Shown here one piece after another: positions 18,336-27,371 of a DNA stretch of 64,000 nt (the first letter of the stretch is position 1; every line of letters begins with the position of its first letter). A model generated the notes under the pieces. It saw nothing but the letters and a program-made list of their open reading frames with translations, was not told the DNA's origin and did not search any database. Position numbers and translations under genes: made by a program. Origin of the DNA: Paenirhizobium daejeonense (GTDB taxonomy: Bacteria; Pseudomonadota; Alphaproteobacteria; Rhizobiales; Rhizobiaceae); NCBI RefSeq assembly GCF_014280875.1, contig NZ_JACLAL010000001.1, positions 682,001 through 746,000 of the forward strand. The letters are read 5' to 3'.

Positions 18336-20222
18336 TCAGCCCGCCATCGCGTCCTCGTATTCGGCGGAAAGCTCCAGCCACTGCTCTTCGTAAGCCGAAA
18401 GCTTGGCGGCGGCTTCGCCACGCTGCTTGGCTTTTTCCGCAGCCTTCGCCGGGCTCTTTTCGTAAAGCACCGGATCTGCAAGTTCCGCATCAAGCGCCTG
18501 AATCAAAGTCTCCAGCTTTTTCGTCAGGGACTCGATTTCATTGATCTTTTTCTTGAGCGGAGCAAGCGAGGCGCGCTTGTCCGCGGCGGCCTTGCGCTGG
18601 TCGGCTTTGTTGACCTGAACGGCGGCGTCAGCTTTCTCCCGGTCGTCCGTCTTGCGGGCGGAGGAGACGACAAGGCTGCGATAATCCTCCATGTCGCCAT
18701 CGAAGACGCTGACGGTGCCGTTGTTGACGAGCCAGAGGCGGTCGACGGTCGCTTCGATCAGGTGGCGGTCGTGGGCGATCAGGATGACGGCGCCGTTATA
18801 GTCGTTGAGCGCCTCGATCAGCGCGCGGCGGCTGTCGATGTCGAGATGGTTGGTCGGCTCGTCGAGGATCAAAAGGTTCGGCGCGTGGAAGGCGGAAAGT
18901 CCCATCAGCAGACGCGCCTTTTCGCCGCCCGAAAGATCCTTGGCGGCGGTCGCCATCTTCTCGGTCGCAAGACCCATCTGCGCGACGCGAGCGCGGACCT
19001 GCGCTTCGCCCGCAAGCGGCATCAGCCGGCGTACGTGGTCCACCGGCGTTTCGTTGGGCACGAGATCGTCCAGCTGATGCTGCGCGAAGAAACCGACCGA
19101 AAGATTCGGCGCGAGCTTCATTTCGCCGGCCTGAAGGTTCAGCCGTCCCGCTATCAGCTTGGCGAAGGTGGACTTGCCGTTACCGTTCGAGCCGAGCAGG
19201 GCGATCCGGTCATCGGCGTCGATACGCAGGTTGATGCCCTTGAGGATGGACTTGCCGGGTTCATAGCCAACGGCACCGCCGCTGATGGCGATGATCGGGG
19301 AGGCCGGCTGCTTCTCGGGTTCCGGGAAGGTGATCGGCTGGACATGGTCCTCGATCACGGCCGCAACAGTTCCCATGCGTTCCAGCGCCTTGATGCGGCT
19401 CTGGGCTTGCCGTGCCTTCGAAGCTTTATAGCGAAAGCGGTCGATATAACTCTGCAGATGTTTGCGGGCCGCGTCGCTCTTGACCTTGGCCTTCATCTGC
19501 AACTCGTCGGCTTCCGCCTTCTGCCGCTCGAACTGGTCGTAGCCACCGCGATAGAAGGTCAGCTTCTTCTGGTCGAGATGGATGATTGCGTTGACGGCGG
19601 TGTTGAGCAGGTCGCGGTCGTGGCTGATGATGATGACGGTGTGCGGATAGCGCCGGACATAGTCCTCAAGCCACAGCGTGCCTTCGAGGTCGAGATAGTT
19701 GGTCGGTTCGTCGAGCAGCAACAGGTCCGGTTCGGAAAACAGCACTGCCGCCAGCGCCACGCGCATGCGCCAGCCGCCGGAAAACGAGGAAGCCGGGCGA
19801 AGCTGTGCCTCATGGTCGAAGCCTAGGCCCGCGAGAATGGTGGCCGCGCGCGCTTCCGCCGAATGCGCGCCGATGTCGGCGAGACGGGTCTGGATTTCCG
19901 CGATGCGGTGCGGGTCGGTTGCGGTCTCCGCCTCCTTCAAAAGAGCGGCGCGTTCCTTGTCGGCGGCCAGCACGATTTCGATCAGCGGCTGTTCGGTGCC
20001 GGGGGCTTCCTGAGCCACCTGTCCGATCCGCGCATTCTTCGGAATAGTGATCGTCCCCGTCTCGGAGGCAAGGTCGCCCGTGATGATCTTGAAGAGCGTC
20101 GACTTGCCCGCGCCGTTACGCCCGACAAGTCCCGCCTTCGTGCCTTCCGGCAGCGAGATGCTGGCATGGTCGATGAGCAGGCGGCCGGCGATGCGGGCGG
20201 AGATATCGGTGATCGTAATCAT
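18336..20222 (-). CDS. ABC-F family ATPase (ribosome-associated)
   Basis: 628 residues with two ABC cassettes and no membrane domain. Cassette 1 has Walker A GRNGAGKST, signature FSGGWRMRVALA and Walker B LLLLDEPTNYLDL; cassette 2 has GSNGNGKST, LSGGEKARLL and LLILDEPTNHLDI. An ABC-F linker lies between them (about residues 240-310, rich in Lys, Arg and Gln) and a C-terminal coiled-coil extension follows (about residues 520-620). ABC-F proteins act on stalled ribosomes; the Uup/YheS subtype is plausible. ATG at 20222 chosen over the longer frame from 20258 because homology begins at MITITDISAR. Confidence 0.93.
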   Translation of the reverse strand: MITITDISARIAGRLLIDHASISLPEGTKAGLVGRNGAGKSTLFKIITGDLASETGTITIPKNARIGQVAQEAPGTEQPLIEIVLAADKERAALLKEAETATDPHRIAEIQTRLADIGAHSAEARAATILAGLGFDHEAQLRPASSFSGGWRMRVALAAVLFSEPDLLLLDEPTNYLDLEGTLWLEDYVRRYPHTVIIISHDRDLLNTAVNAIIHLDQKKLTFYRGGYDQFERQKAEADELQMKAKVKSDAARKHLQSYIDRFRYKASKARQAQSRIKALERMGTVAAVIEDHVQPITFPEPEKQPASPIIAISGGAVGYEPGKSILKGINLRIDADDRIALLGSNGNGKSTFAKLIAGRLNLQAGEMKLAPNLSVGFFAQHQLDDLVPNETPVDHVRRLMPLAGEAQVRARVAQMGLATEKMATAAKDLSGGEKARLLMGLSAFHAPNLLILDEPTNHLDIDSRRALIEALNDYNGAVILIAHDRHLIEATVDRLWLVNNGTVSVFDGDMEDYRSLVVSSARKTDDREKADAAVQVNKADQRKAAADKRASLAPLKKKINEIESLTKKLETLIQALDAELADPVLYEKSPAKAAEKAKQRGEAAAKLSAYEEQWLELSAEYEDAMAG

Positions 20223-20343
20223 GTCTTGGCTTTTGGCCGAACTGTCGGCCAAAGGCAAGCGGCCGCCGGGCTGCGAAGGCTTTCACGGCAATCAGGCGGC
20301 CAGCGGTGGCACCGGTGCAACATCGATGCGCCGGTAAACGTGG

Positions 20344-21444
20344 TCAGGCGACGTTACGCCCCATGCTGCGCTGACGCTCGCAACCATAGCCAGCGACCGG
20401 ATGGCGAGGGATGGTACGGGCGGTCGCAAGCGCGGATTCGGCGTGCGCGATCAGTTCGCTCGGTGTTGCCGCATCGGCGGTCATGGCGAAGCCGATCGAT
20501 AGGCCGAGGCTGCCCTGGCTGCGCCCCTGTTCCGTGGCAAAGATGAGATTGTTTTCAACTGCGGCCCGAAGCCGCTCGGCAATCGCTTGCGCCTCGGTTG
20601 CGCCGACGTCGCTGAAGAGGAAAGCGAAGTCATCGCCCTCGATTCGCGCGACGAAATCATGCTTCTTGATCGTCTTGCGGAAGACGGCGGCCAGCCGCTT
20701 GAGCAGCTTGTTGCCGGCTTCATCGCCGAACTGTCGGTTGATTTCCTTGAAGTTGTCGATGTCCACCAGCAGCATGGCCGTTCCAAACGGCGCGCTGTCG
20801 CGGTCGTAGAGGTCTTCCAGCCGGTTCATGAAGGCGATGCGGTTCGGCAGTTCGGTCAGCCGGTCGGTCAGTACCATAGCGCGCGCGGCTTCCGCCGTAC
20901 GCTCGGCCGCCTCGATCTGCGCCAGTCCTGCCTTGAGCTTCTGTTCGATCTCGGCTTCATCGCGGATCAGATCGCGTGCGGCCGAATCCAGAAACTCAAG
21001 CTCCTCCATGATTTCGGAGAGCCCGCGGGTCTCGTCCTCGCGGATCGACTTAACGATGGTTTCCAGTCCGCGCGTGAAGGTCTGCTTGCGCATGAGCCCG
21101 AGGGAGACCTGTTCGGCGAGGCGCTTCAATGCGGCCGTCGCTTCGCATTGCACGTGTTCATCGGCAAGGCCGCAATGGCTCACCAGCCGATGCTTCAGGC
21201 CCAGATGGTCCAGAGCGATCTGGCTTGGCTGAGTTCCTAGAGCGACGAGGTCGCGGGCTAGCTCCGCATTGCGGCTCACCATCGCCTCGTAGACGAGCTC
21301 GAAATTGCGCGGCAGACCGGCGATCTGGTGCTTGGCCATGAAAGCTGTGATCTTCTGCAGGCTATCCTGAGCAACGGGCGGCTTCTGTTGTTGCGCGTTC
21401 CCCAGCTGGATTCGCTGATGGCTGGCATTGGCATCGAACTGCAT
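20344..21444 (-). CDS. GGDEF-domain protein with degenerate active site
   Basis: 366 residues. The N-terminal helical region (about 1-190) ends in a coiled-coil rich in Glu and Ala; the C-terminal GGDEF domain starts at LTDRLTELPNRIAF. The active-site loop reads EGDDF instead of GG(D/E)EF, and the inhibitory RxxD site reads KKHD. The Asp of MLLVDIDNFK is kept. Loss of the first Gly suggests weak or no cyclase activity, possibly a c-di-GMP or GTP sensor role; some EGDxF proteins may stay active, so this is not settled. The ATG at 21444 has GAGG-like sequence upstream; the frame stays open to 21519. Confidence 0.85.
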   Translation of the reverse strand: MQFDANASHQRIQLGNAQQQKPPVAQDSLQKITAFMAKHQIAGLPRNFELVYEAMVSRNAELARDLVALGTQPSQIALDHLGLKHRLVSHCGLADEHVQCEATAALKRLAEQVSLGLMRKQTFTRGLETIVKSIREDETRGLSEIMEELEFLDSAARDLIRDEAEIEQKLKAGLAQIEAAERTAEAARAMVLTDRLTELPNRIAFMNRLEDLYDRDSAPFGTAMLLVDIDNFKEINRQFGDEAGNKLLKRLAAVFRKTIKKHDFVARIEGDDFAFLFSDVGATEAQAIAERLRAAVENNLIFATEQGRSQGSLGLSIGFAMTADAATPSELIAHAESALATARTIPRHPVAGYGCERQRSMGRNVA

Positions 21445-21633
21445 GGCTCTTCCCTCGCCGGATGTACTCCGGTCTTTCTGCGCGATGAATGTCGACTGTC
21501 TGTTGGGCGCAACATCCATGAAAGAGGTCTTGATTTCGTTAAAGGCGCAGGAAACGGGCTGCTTCGCGGGGTTCTTCCGCGGAGCAGGGTTAATACGGGA
21601 TTGCTGATATGGCGGGAAGGCGTTCCCTGGAAG

Positions 21634-22143
21634 TTACAGCCACCGCGTGCCTTGGAGCCGCTGAAAGGCGATGAGATCGAGCGAAAGGCTGGGTTTGCCG
21701 AGCACGGTGAGGCACATGTGGGCCTGCCCGCGATGATGTGTCTGATGATTGAAGAAATGCGATATCGCAGGCCCAAAGCGGTGGGTGATCGGCTTCGGTA
21801 TGGTGATCGGCGTATAGGTGAGCGATCCGCGAATGGCCTCTTCCGTCAGGCCGTCGATCCACTCCAGAATGCGGCGATCCTCAGCGATCCTTGCCGCCTC
21901 GAGTTCAGCGAAGTCCGCGTAGGGCCTCTCGTTCAGCGCCGAGTGAACAGGCCCTTCGCCGGTAAAACGCCGGAGCCACACGCGATCCGCAACGAGGATA
22001 TGGCTGAGTGTTCCGAACAGCGAACCGAAGAAGGCCCCACAGTCGCGATTCAATTCCTCTGGTGTCAATTCCCGCGCCACAGCGTAGACGGCATTGTTGG
22101 CCCACTGGTTATAGGCCGCGAACATCTTGAACGTATCCAGCAT
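21634..22143 (-). CDS. DinB family protein
   Basis: 169 residues forming the DinB/YfiT four-helix metal-binding fold. Three candidate metal-ligand His sites are visible: TLSHILVADRVW near residue 50 and HQTHHRGQ near residue 140. The N-terminal YNQWANNAVY stretch is typical. Members include thiol-transferases and damage-inducible proteins; the substrate is unknown. It stands alone, upstream of and divergent from the GST gene. Confidence 0.88.
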   Translation of the reverse strand: MLDTFKMFAAYNQWANNAVYAVARELTPEELNRDCGAFFGSLFGTLSHILVADRVWLRRFTGEGPVHSALNERPYADFAELEAARIAEDRRILEWIDGLTEEAIRGSLTYTPITIPKPITHRFGPAISHFFNHQTHHRGQAHMCLTVLGKPSLSLDLIAFQRLQGTRWL

Positions 22144-22286
22144 GTGCAGATCCTTTCCTTCCCTTAGCGCATGACCTTAGCGCGACATCGCGACAAAGGG
22201 GCTTATGAAATCCATTAAATATAATGATTTGATCGACCGCGAACCGGCATGCATCGTATGGTCGGAATGATAACAAAGGAGAAGAC

Positions 22287-22970
22287 ATGTCCATCACGCT
22301 TTATTCCCTTTGCGGAGCAGACGTCGCCCGCCCGTTTTCTCCCCATTGCTGGAAGACGGTCATGGCGCTTCGCCACAAGGGGCTTTCCTTCTCGGAAAGG
22401 CCGCTTGCTTTCACCGCGATCCCGGTTGCCGAAAGCGGCTTTTCGAAAACGGTGCCGATCCTGAGGGATGGCGACCGCCTTGTCTCCGACAGCTTCCAGA
22501 TTGCACTCTATCTCGAAGATGCCTATCCGGATGCGCCGACGCTTTTCGGAGGAGAGGGTGGTCAGGCCATGGCCCGCTTCGTCGAGGCCTATTCCCAGAC
22601 GACCATTCATCCCGTCGTCACCCGCATCGCGCTGAAGAACATCCATGACATGCTGGCGCCCGTCGACCAGGCCTATTTCCGGGAAACCCGCGAGAAATTC
22701 CTCGGCAAGACGCTGGAGGAGGTGGAGACCGCCCGGGAGACGGCTATCTCCACCCTTCCGGACGCCCTCAAGCCCTTGCGGCACATGCTGAAGACGCAAC
22801 CTTTTATCGGCGGTGATGGTCCACTGTTTTCCGACTACATCGTCTTCGGAGCGCTGCAATGGCTGCGGATCACCACCGGATCGGTGCATCTGGCCGATGA
22901 CGATCCGGTGAAGGACTGGTTCGAGCGTTGCCTCGACCTTCATGGCAGCGAGGCGAGGGCGGTCGCCTGA
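22287..22970 (+). CDS. glutathione S-transferase family protein
   Basis: 227 residues. Thioredoxin-like N-terminal domain starting ITLYSLCGADVARPFSPHCWK, then an all-alpha C-terminal domain. Candidate glutathione-binding residues include the VPIL turn near residue 56 and the DSFQIALYLED helix near residue 70. AAGGAG precedes the ATG. Convergent with the PEBP gene, with 3 bases between the stops. Confidence 0.88.
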   Translation: MSITLYSLCGADVARPFSPHCWKTVMALRHKGLSFSERPLAFTAIPVAESGFSKTVPILRDGDRLVSDSFQIALYLEDAYPDAPTLFGGEGGQAMARFVEAYSQTTIHPVVTRIALKNIHDMLAPVDQAYFRETREKFLGKTLEEVETARETAISTLPDALKPLRHMLKTQPFIGGDGPLFSDYIVFGALQWLRITTGSVHLADDDPVKDWFERCLDLHGSEARAVA

Positions 22971-22973
22971 GCC

Positions 22974-23522
22974 TCAGCGTCCGTAATGGACGGTGATCGA
23001 CGCCTTTGCCAGCGCACTGGCGTTCGCCATGAAGCCGATCAGCGCGCCGCTGGCATTGCCGTCAAGATCGAGCTTCTCAACCGAAAGCGCCATCACGGTG
23101 AACACATATCGATGCGTCTGCCCCTGTGGCGGGCAGGCGCCGAGATAGCTCGAGAAGCCGGCATCGGCGCGGCTCTGGATTGCGCCGGCCGGCGCGCCGT
23201 CATCCGGCGTGATGCCTCCCTTGAGTTCCGTCACGCCGACCGGAATGTTGAACATCACCCAGTGCCAGAAACCGGAGCCGGTCGGTGCATCCGGATCATA
23301 GGCGGTGACCACGAAACTTTTCGTGCCTTCCGGCGCGTTCGACCAGGAAAGTGCCGGCGAAACATTGCCACCGGCGCAGCCGAAGGTGTTGGCCACCTGT
23401 GCTCCGTCAAGCACTCCACCTTCCGTAATGTCCGGACTGGAAAGCGCGAACTCCGTAGCCTGAGCTGGCAGGCAGGAAAACGCGGTCAATCCGGCGGCGA
23501 GAGCGAGATGTCTGAAGGTCAT
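22974..23522 (-). CDS. secreted YbhB/YbcL (PEBP) family protein
   Basis: 182 residues with a signal peptide (HLALAAGLTAFSCLPAQA). The PEBP ligand-pocket motifs DPDAPTGSGFWHWV and the GITELKGG-like segment are present, as is the C-terminal HRYVFTVMAL. Bacterial members are phosphatidylethanolamine-binding-like proteins of unclear function. The ATG at 23522 marks the signal peptide; the frame stays open to 23699 through sequence that has no homology. Confidence 0.88.
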   Translation of the reverse strand: MTFRHLALAAGLTAFSCLPAQATEFALSSPDITEGGVLDGAQVANTFGCAGGNVSPALSWSNAPEGTKSFVVTAYDPDAPTGSGFWHWVMFNIPVGVTELKGGITPDDGAPAGAIQSRADAGFSSYLGACPPQGQTHRYVFTVMALSVEKLDLDGNASGALIGFMANASALAKASITVHYGR

Positions 23523-23565
23523 GGTTGGCTCCTTTCGAAATGGGAGCCTGAGCCTAGCGCTGGCT

Positions 23566-24432
23566 TTAGCCGGCTGCGGCTCTTGAACGCTCGAATTCCG
23601 TCCCGCAACGCTCATCCTGTTCTGCCGCCACGCGGATATCCCTTGGTGACAGTCCGAAACGCGCGCGGAAGCGGGCTGCGAACTTCGAGGCCGATTCATA
23701 TCCGACCTCGAGCGCCACCCGGTTGATCGGCAGTTCGGTCGCCTGCAGCAATCCGAGCGCCATCGTCATGCGCACATCGGCGATGATGTCAGTGAGGCTG
23801 GTGCCGAGGAGCGCCAGCTTCCGCCGCAACGTCTGCTCGCTCATGCCAAGCGCGGCAGAGATGGTGCTCGCCGGCCATTCCCGGCCCGGCTCTTCGCGAA
23901 CGAGACCACGGATCCGCAGGCAGAGGTTCTCCCGCGGGTCGGGCGTGAGGTTTATCCCGAGCGCCTGCAGCCGGACGACCAGTTCGCCGAGGATGTGCCG
24001 GTGTATTCCGATGGTGGTTGCGCTCTCGTCGGCTATCGCGAGGCGAGACCGCTCCAGCGCATCGAGAAATCCCGCGTCCGGTTCGATGCGGATGGCCTCG
24101 CTCGTGGGATGTGCGGCCGCCTCGGCATAAAGCGAGATCAGGGCGGGGGAGAAGATGTAGGCATCGGAGTGATAAGCGCCGTTCTCCTCGGCTGCGTTGA
24201 TGACGGTACATTCAAGGCCCTGCGGCAGAAAGATCGCGTCGCCGGGACCGGCCGAGACATCGGCCCCCTTGCTCAGAATACGTTTCCGGCCACTCTTCAC
24301 ATGAATGACCGAGGGCTGGTCGATGAGGAAATGCCGGAAGCGACCGGTGGAGGCCTGCAGGATCGAGCAATGGATGGCAATATCCGGCAACACCCGCGTG
24401 TAGCGTCGCGTACCTTCGGAGAATTTCTGCAT
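23566..24432 (-). CDS. AraC family transcriptional regulator
   Basis: 288 residues with an N-terminal cupin-like sensor (HFLIDQPSVIHVKSGRKR, then GDAIFLPQGLECTV) and a C-terminal double helix-turn-helix (STISAALGMSEQTLRRKL, then INRVALEVGYESASKFAARFRARFG). It stands 43 bases upstream of the PEBP gene on the same strand, so it may control that gene, though the spacing also permits separate units. ATG at 24432 follows GGAAAC; the frame stays open upstream. Confidence 0.9.
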   Translation of the reverse strand: MQKFSEGTRRYTRVLPDIAIHCSILQASTGRFRHFLIDQPSVIHVKSGRKRILSKGADVSAGPGDAIFLPQGLECTVINAAEENGAYHSDAYIFSPALISLYAEAAAHPTSEAIRIEPDAGFLDALERSRLAIADESATTIGIHRHILGELVVRLQALGINLTPDPRENLCLRIRGLVREEPGREWPASTISAALGMSEQTLRRKLALLGTSLTDIIADVRMTMALGLLQATELPINRVALEVGYESASKFAARFRARFGLSPRDIRVAAEQDERCGTEFERSRAAAG

Positions 24433-24601
24433 GATGTTTCCAGTACGCTGCCGGGCCGGAATGCCCTTTGAAGGGCGCGTCCGGGCCGTTTCTGGTCCGA
24501 TAGTATGACGGTCGCGTGAAATTCGTCTATCCCCCTTGTTTTCGTGATTCGGGGCAGGTAGAAACCGCCCACTTTCCCCATGAGACAAAAGGATGAGACT
24601 G

Positions 24602-25024
24602 ATGGCGATTGAACGCACCTTCTCGATGATCAAGCCGGACGCAACCAAGCGCAACCTGACGGGCGCCATCACCAAGGTATTCGAAGACAACGGCCTGCGT
24701 GTCATCGCTTCGAAGCGCGTATGGATGAGCAAGCGCGAAGCCGAAGGCTTCTACGCTGTTCACAAGGAACGCCCCTTCTTCGGCGAACTGGTTGAAGGCA
24801 TGACCTCCGGCCCGACCGTCGTTCAGGTCCTGGAAGGCGAAAACGCCATCCTCAAGAACCGCGAACTGATGGGCGCCACCAACCCGGCCAATGCCGACGA
24901 AGGCACCATCCGCAAGCTGTTTGCCCTGTCGATTGGCGAAAATTCCGTTCACGGTTCGGATGCTCCGGAAACCGCCGTTCAGGAAATCGCTTACTGGTTC
25001 GCTGAAACCGAAATCGTCGGCTGA
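24602..25024 (+). CDS. ndk: nucleoside diphosphate kinase
   Basis: Balances (d)NTP pools by transferring phosphate through a histidine. 140 residues, the standard length. The active-site His is in [11 protein letters not shown] (about residue 117). ATG at 24602 is chosen because AAGGATGAG ends 5 bases upstream and the standard N-terminus [14 protein letters not shown] begins there; an in-frame ATG at 24593 would overlap that ribosome site. A rho-independent terminator follows. Confidence 0.97.
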   Translation: MAIERTFSMIKPDATKRNLTGAITKVFEDNGLRVIASKRVWMSKREAEGFYAVHKERPFFGELVEGMTSGPTVVQVLEGENAILKNRELMGATNPANADEGTIRKLFALSIGENSVHGSDAPETAVQEIAYWFAETEIVG

Positions 25025-25068
25025 TTCAATTTTTGAGGCTTCGGCCTCAACCGATTGATCGGAATCGA

Positions 25069-25100
25069 AAAACCGGAGTGGCGACACTCCGGTTTTTTGT
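25069..25100 (+). terminator. rho-independent terminator of ndk
   Basis: AACCGGAGTG and CACTCCGGTT form a perfect 10-bp stem with a GCGA tetraloop and are followed by a run of T. The A-run on the left gives the minus strand a T tail as well. Confidence 0.85.
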
Positions 25101-25118
25101 TGGGCGTTATCCGCTCAC

Positions 25119-25150
25119 AAAAAGCCGCGGAACCCGCCGCGGCTGTTTTT
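25119..25150 (-). terminator. rho-independent terminator of the peroxiredoxin gene
   Basis: AGCCGCGG/CCGCGGCT, 8-bp stem with a 6-base loop; on the minus strand it is followed directly by five T residues. It begins 19 bases after the peroxiredoxin stop. Confidence 0.8.
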
Positions 25151-25168
25151 GTCTTGTCGGCGCTCTGT

Positions 25169-25654
25169 TCAGAGCTGTTCGATCATCGTGGCGGCAGCGG
25201 AAACTGTCGCCTGACCGGGATTTTCCTCGATGTTGAGCGACTTCACCACGCCATCTTCGACCAGCATCGAATAACGCTTGGAGCGGACGCCAAGGCCACC
25301 GCCGGAAAGATCGGCGTCGAGGCCGAGCGCCTTGGTGAAGGAGGCATCCCAGTCGGCAAGGAAGTGGATCTTGCCAAGGCCGCCGGACTGTTGCGCCCAG
25401 GCGCCCATCACATGCCAGTCGTTGACGGCGATCACGGCGATATCGTCAACGCCACGCGACAGGATGGCGTCGCGGTTTTCCAGATATCCGGGCAGATGGT
25501 TGAGCGTGCAGGTCGGTGTAAAGGCACCGGGTACCGCGAAGAGCACGACGCGCTTGCCACCGAAGAGCTGCTCCGTGGTGATCTCGACCGGACCGTCGGC
25601 TGTCTTTTCCTTGAAGGTCGCCTGCGGCAGCTTTTCGCCGATGGAAATCGTCAT
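25169..25654 (-). CDS. peroxiredoxin (Prx5-like)
   Basis: 161 residues. Thiol peroxidase reducing hydrogen peroxide and organic hydroperoxides. The peroxidatic Cys lies in PGAFTPTCT (near residue 48) in the expected strand-to-helix context. The family's C-terminal GPEVSSADAML-type motif is replaced by SAAATMIEQL, so any resolving Cys must be elsewhere or supplied by glutathione/glutaredoxin. ATG at 25654; an in-frame TTG one codon upstream is unlikely. Confidence 0.92.
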   Translation of the reverse strand: MTISIGEKLPQATFKEKTADGPVEITTEQLFGGKRVVLFAVPGAFTPTCTLNHLPGYLENRDAILSRGVDDIAVIAVNDWHVMGAWAQQSGGLGKIHFLADWDASFTKALGLDADLSGGGLGVRSKRYSMLVEDGVVKSLNIEENPGQATVSAAATMIEQL

Positions 25655-25723
25655 CAAATTGTCCTCGCTGAATTGGACCCGATCGTTGCCGGGTGATGTG
25701 TCGGCACCGACTATAGATTGACG

Positions 25724-26557
25724 TTAGTCAAAGGCAAGTGTGCTTTCCATTGCCCTGTTACCCGAGAGGACGAGGATACCCCATGTCTTTCCGGCGATCT
25801 TGTAATTGCGCGGCAACTCGTCGATCGGCATCGAAATGTCGAGCTTGCCGTTGGCTGATGAAACGACTTCGTAGTCCATGAATACATGGCCGCTCGGCCC
25901 TGTGACGAAAACCTGCGGATGGGCGTCCGGGGAGGGGAGTGCAAGTGTCAGGTCAAGCCGATCGAGCGCCGCGCTCATTTGGTGGCTATCCACCCCGAAG
26001 CTGTCGGATGCCGGGTCGGGCAGTGCTTTCCGAGCGGTGGCCACGATGGCATCCTCTTCCGGATCGTTCGTCGCGTCGAGCGCGACGGTGAGATCCGCCT
26101 GAAATGGAATACAGATGTTTTTGCAGATGCCGATGAAGACATTCGCCTTCACCGTGTCTGCCGCAGTCACCGCACCCCGTATGGTGAAAGGGAGGGTGAC
26201 GGCGGTGTCGTAGCCGATGTCTCTTATGTCTCCATTGTCGATGCGCTTCGGCACGGGAAAGGAAACCTCTCCCAGCGTCAACTGGCTCTCGGGGGCGAGG
26301 CTGATCGCCGGCGGAATACCGGCATCGCCCGGCTCGCGCCAATAGGTGATCCAGCCGGGCGTCGGCTCGATCTGCAGCGCTGCCTGCAATGTTCCCTCGG
26401 CTGCCGCCGGCAGAACCACAAGCCGCATGCGCCCGCCTTCATTGGTCGCCCATTCGCTGCTCGCCGCCTGTGCGCTACCGGCTTGAAGCATGGCCGCTGT
26501 CGCAAAGGCTGTCACGAAATGGCGAAAACGAGGCGTTGGGCGGGATAGGGTGCTCAT
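25724..26557 (-). CDS. periplasmic DsbD N-terminal-like (thiol:disulfide interchange) domain protein
   Basis: 277 residues with a signal peptide (VTAFATAAMLQAGSAQA). It contains the DsbD alpha-domain core (ITYWREPGDAGIPP, then CKNICIPF with the paired Cys, near residue 150) but lacks the TM and thioredoxin domains of full DsbD. Such stand-alone proteins may pass reducing equivalents in the periplasm or assist c-type cytochrome and metal-protein maturation. Divergent from yqgE. Confidence 0.85.
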   Translation of the reverse strand: MSTLSRPTPRFRHFVTAFATAAMLQAGSAQAASSEWATNEGGRMRLVVLPAAAEGTLQAALQIEPTPGWITYWREPGDAGIPPAISLAPESQLTLGEVSFPVPKRIDNGDIRDIGYDTAVTLPFTIRGAVTAADTVKANVFIGICKNICIPFQADLTVALDATNDPEEDAIVATARKALPDPASDSFGVDSHQMSAALDRLDLTLALPSPDAHPQVFVTGPSGHVFMDYEVVSSANGKLDISMPIDELPRNYKIAGKTWGILVLSGNRAMESTLAFD

Positions 26558-26732
26558 GATCCTGCGTTTAATGCATTGTCCGGAGCCTAGCCAGTAACGG
26601 TTTTCTGCCCATATGTCATTTTCAGTTGATTGCTGGGGCAGTCTGCCTCATCCTGCTAAAACATGCGATGAAGCGCTTCGTCATGAAGTGTGTATCGTTT
26701 GTCCCGATGGCAGATGACGCTGGAGGTCCAGC

Positions 26733-27338
26733 ATGGCTTTATCGACGTTGAAGAAAGATCGCGAGCGCGGCTTCCTGGATGGCCAGTTCCTCATAGCCAT
26801 GCCTGGGATGACCGACGGAAATTTCGCCCGTGCGGTCGTCTATATCTGCGCCCATTCTCAGGCTGGCGCCATGGGCTTCATCATCAATCGTTCCCAGCCG
26901 GTGACGTTTGCCGATGTGCTGCTGCATCTCGAACTGATCGACAAGAATGATGCGATCATGTTGCCTGATCATGCCCGGCATTTCCCTATCCAGAGCGGTG
27001 GGCCGGTGGAAACGGGGCGCGGTTTCGTACTCCACTCTGACGACTACCTCAGCGACAGCAGTATCCCGATTAGCGACGATATTTCGTTGACCGCGACGCT
27101 AGACATTGTGCGCGCCATTTCCGATGGACGCGGCCCGCGGCGGGCCACCATGCTGCTCGGCTATGCCGGCTGGGGACCGGGCCAGCTCGAATTCGAGATT
27201 GCCAACAACGGATGGCTGAATTGCGCGGCGACGGAAGATCTGATTTTCGACCGGGCGCTCGACAATAAGTATGAGCGCGCTCTGGCCCTGATGGGAGTCA
27301 GCCCCGCAATGCTTTCGATGGAAGCCGGCCACGCCTGA
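26733..27338 (+). CDS. YqgE/AlgH family protein
   Basis: 201 residues with the family core [25 protein letters not shown] and [15 protein letters not shown]. AlgH-family members have been linked to transcriptional effects but their biochemical role is not settled. GGAGGT lies 5 bases before the ATG, a strong ribosome site. Convergent with the EAL gene. Confidence 0.92.
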   Translation: MALSTLKKDRERGFLDGQFLIAMPGMTDGNFARAVVYICAHSQAGAMGFIINRSQPVTFADVLLHLELIDKNDAIMLPDHARHFPIQSGGPVETGRGFVLHSDDYLSDSSIPISDDISLTATLDIVRAISDGRGPRRATMLLGYAGWGPGQLEFEIANNGWLNCAATEDLIFDRALDNKYERALALMGVSPAMLSMEAGHA

Positions 27339-27371
27339 GCGCGGCCGGGATTTCTGGTCGGATCCGCCCTA

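Noticed and set aside
18273..19826. A 517-codon open frame on the plus strand.
   Set aside because: Antisense shadow of the ABC-F gene, whose two cassettes are complete.
25033..25050. TTGAGGC-TTCG-GCCTCAA hairpin after ndk as the terminator.
   Set aside because: It has no T-run, and a better terminator with a T-run lies 20 bases further on.
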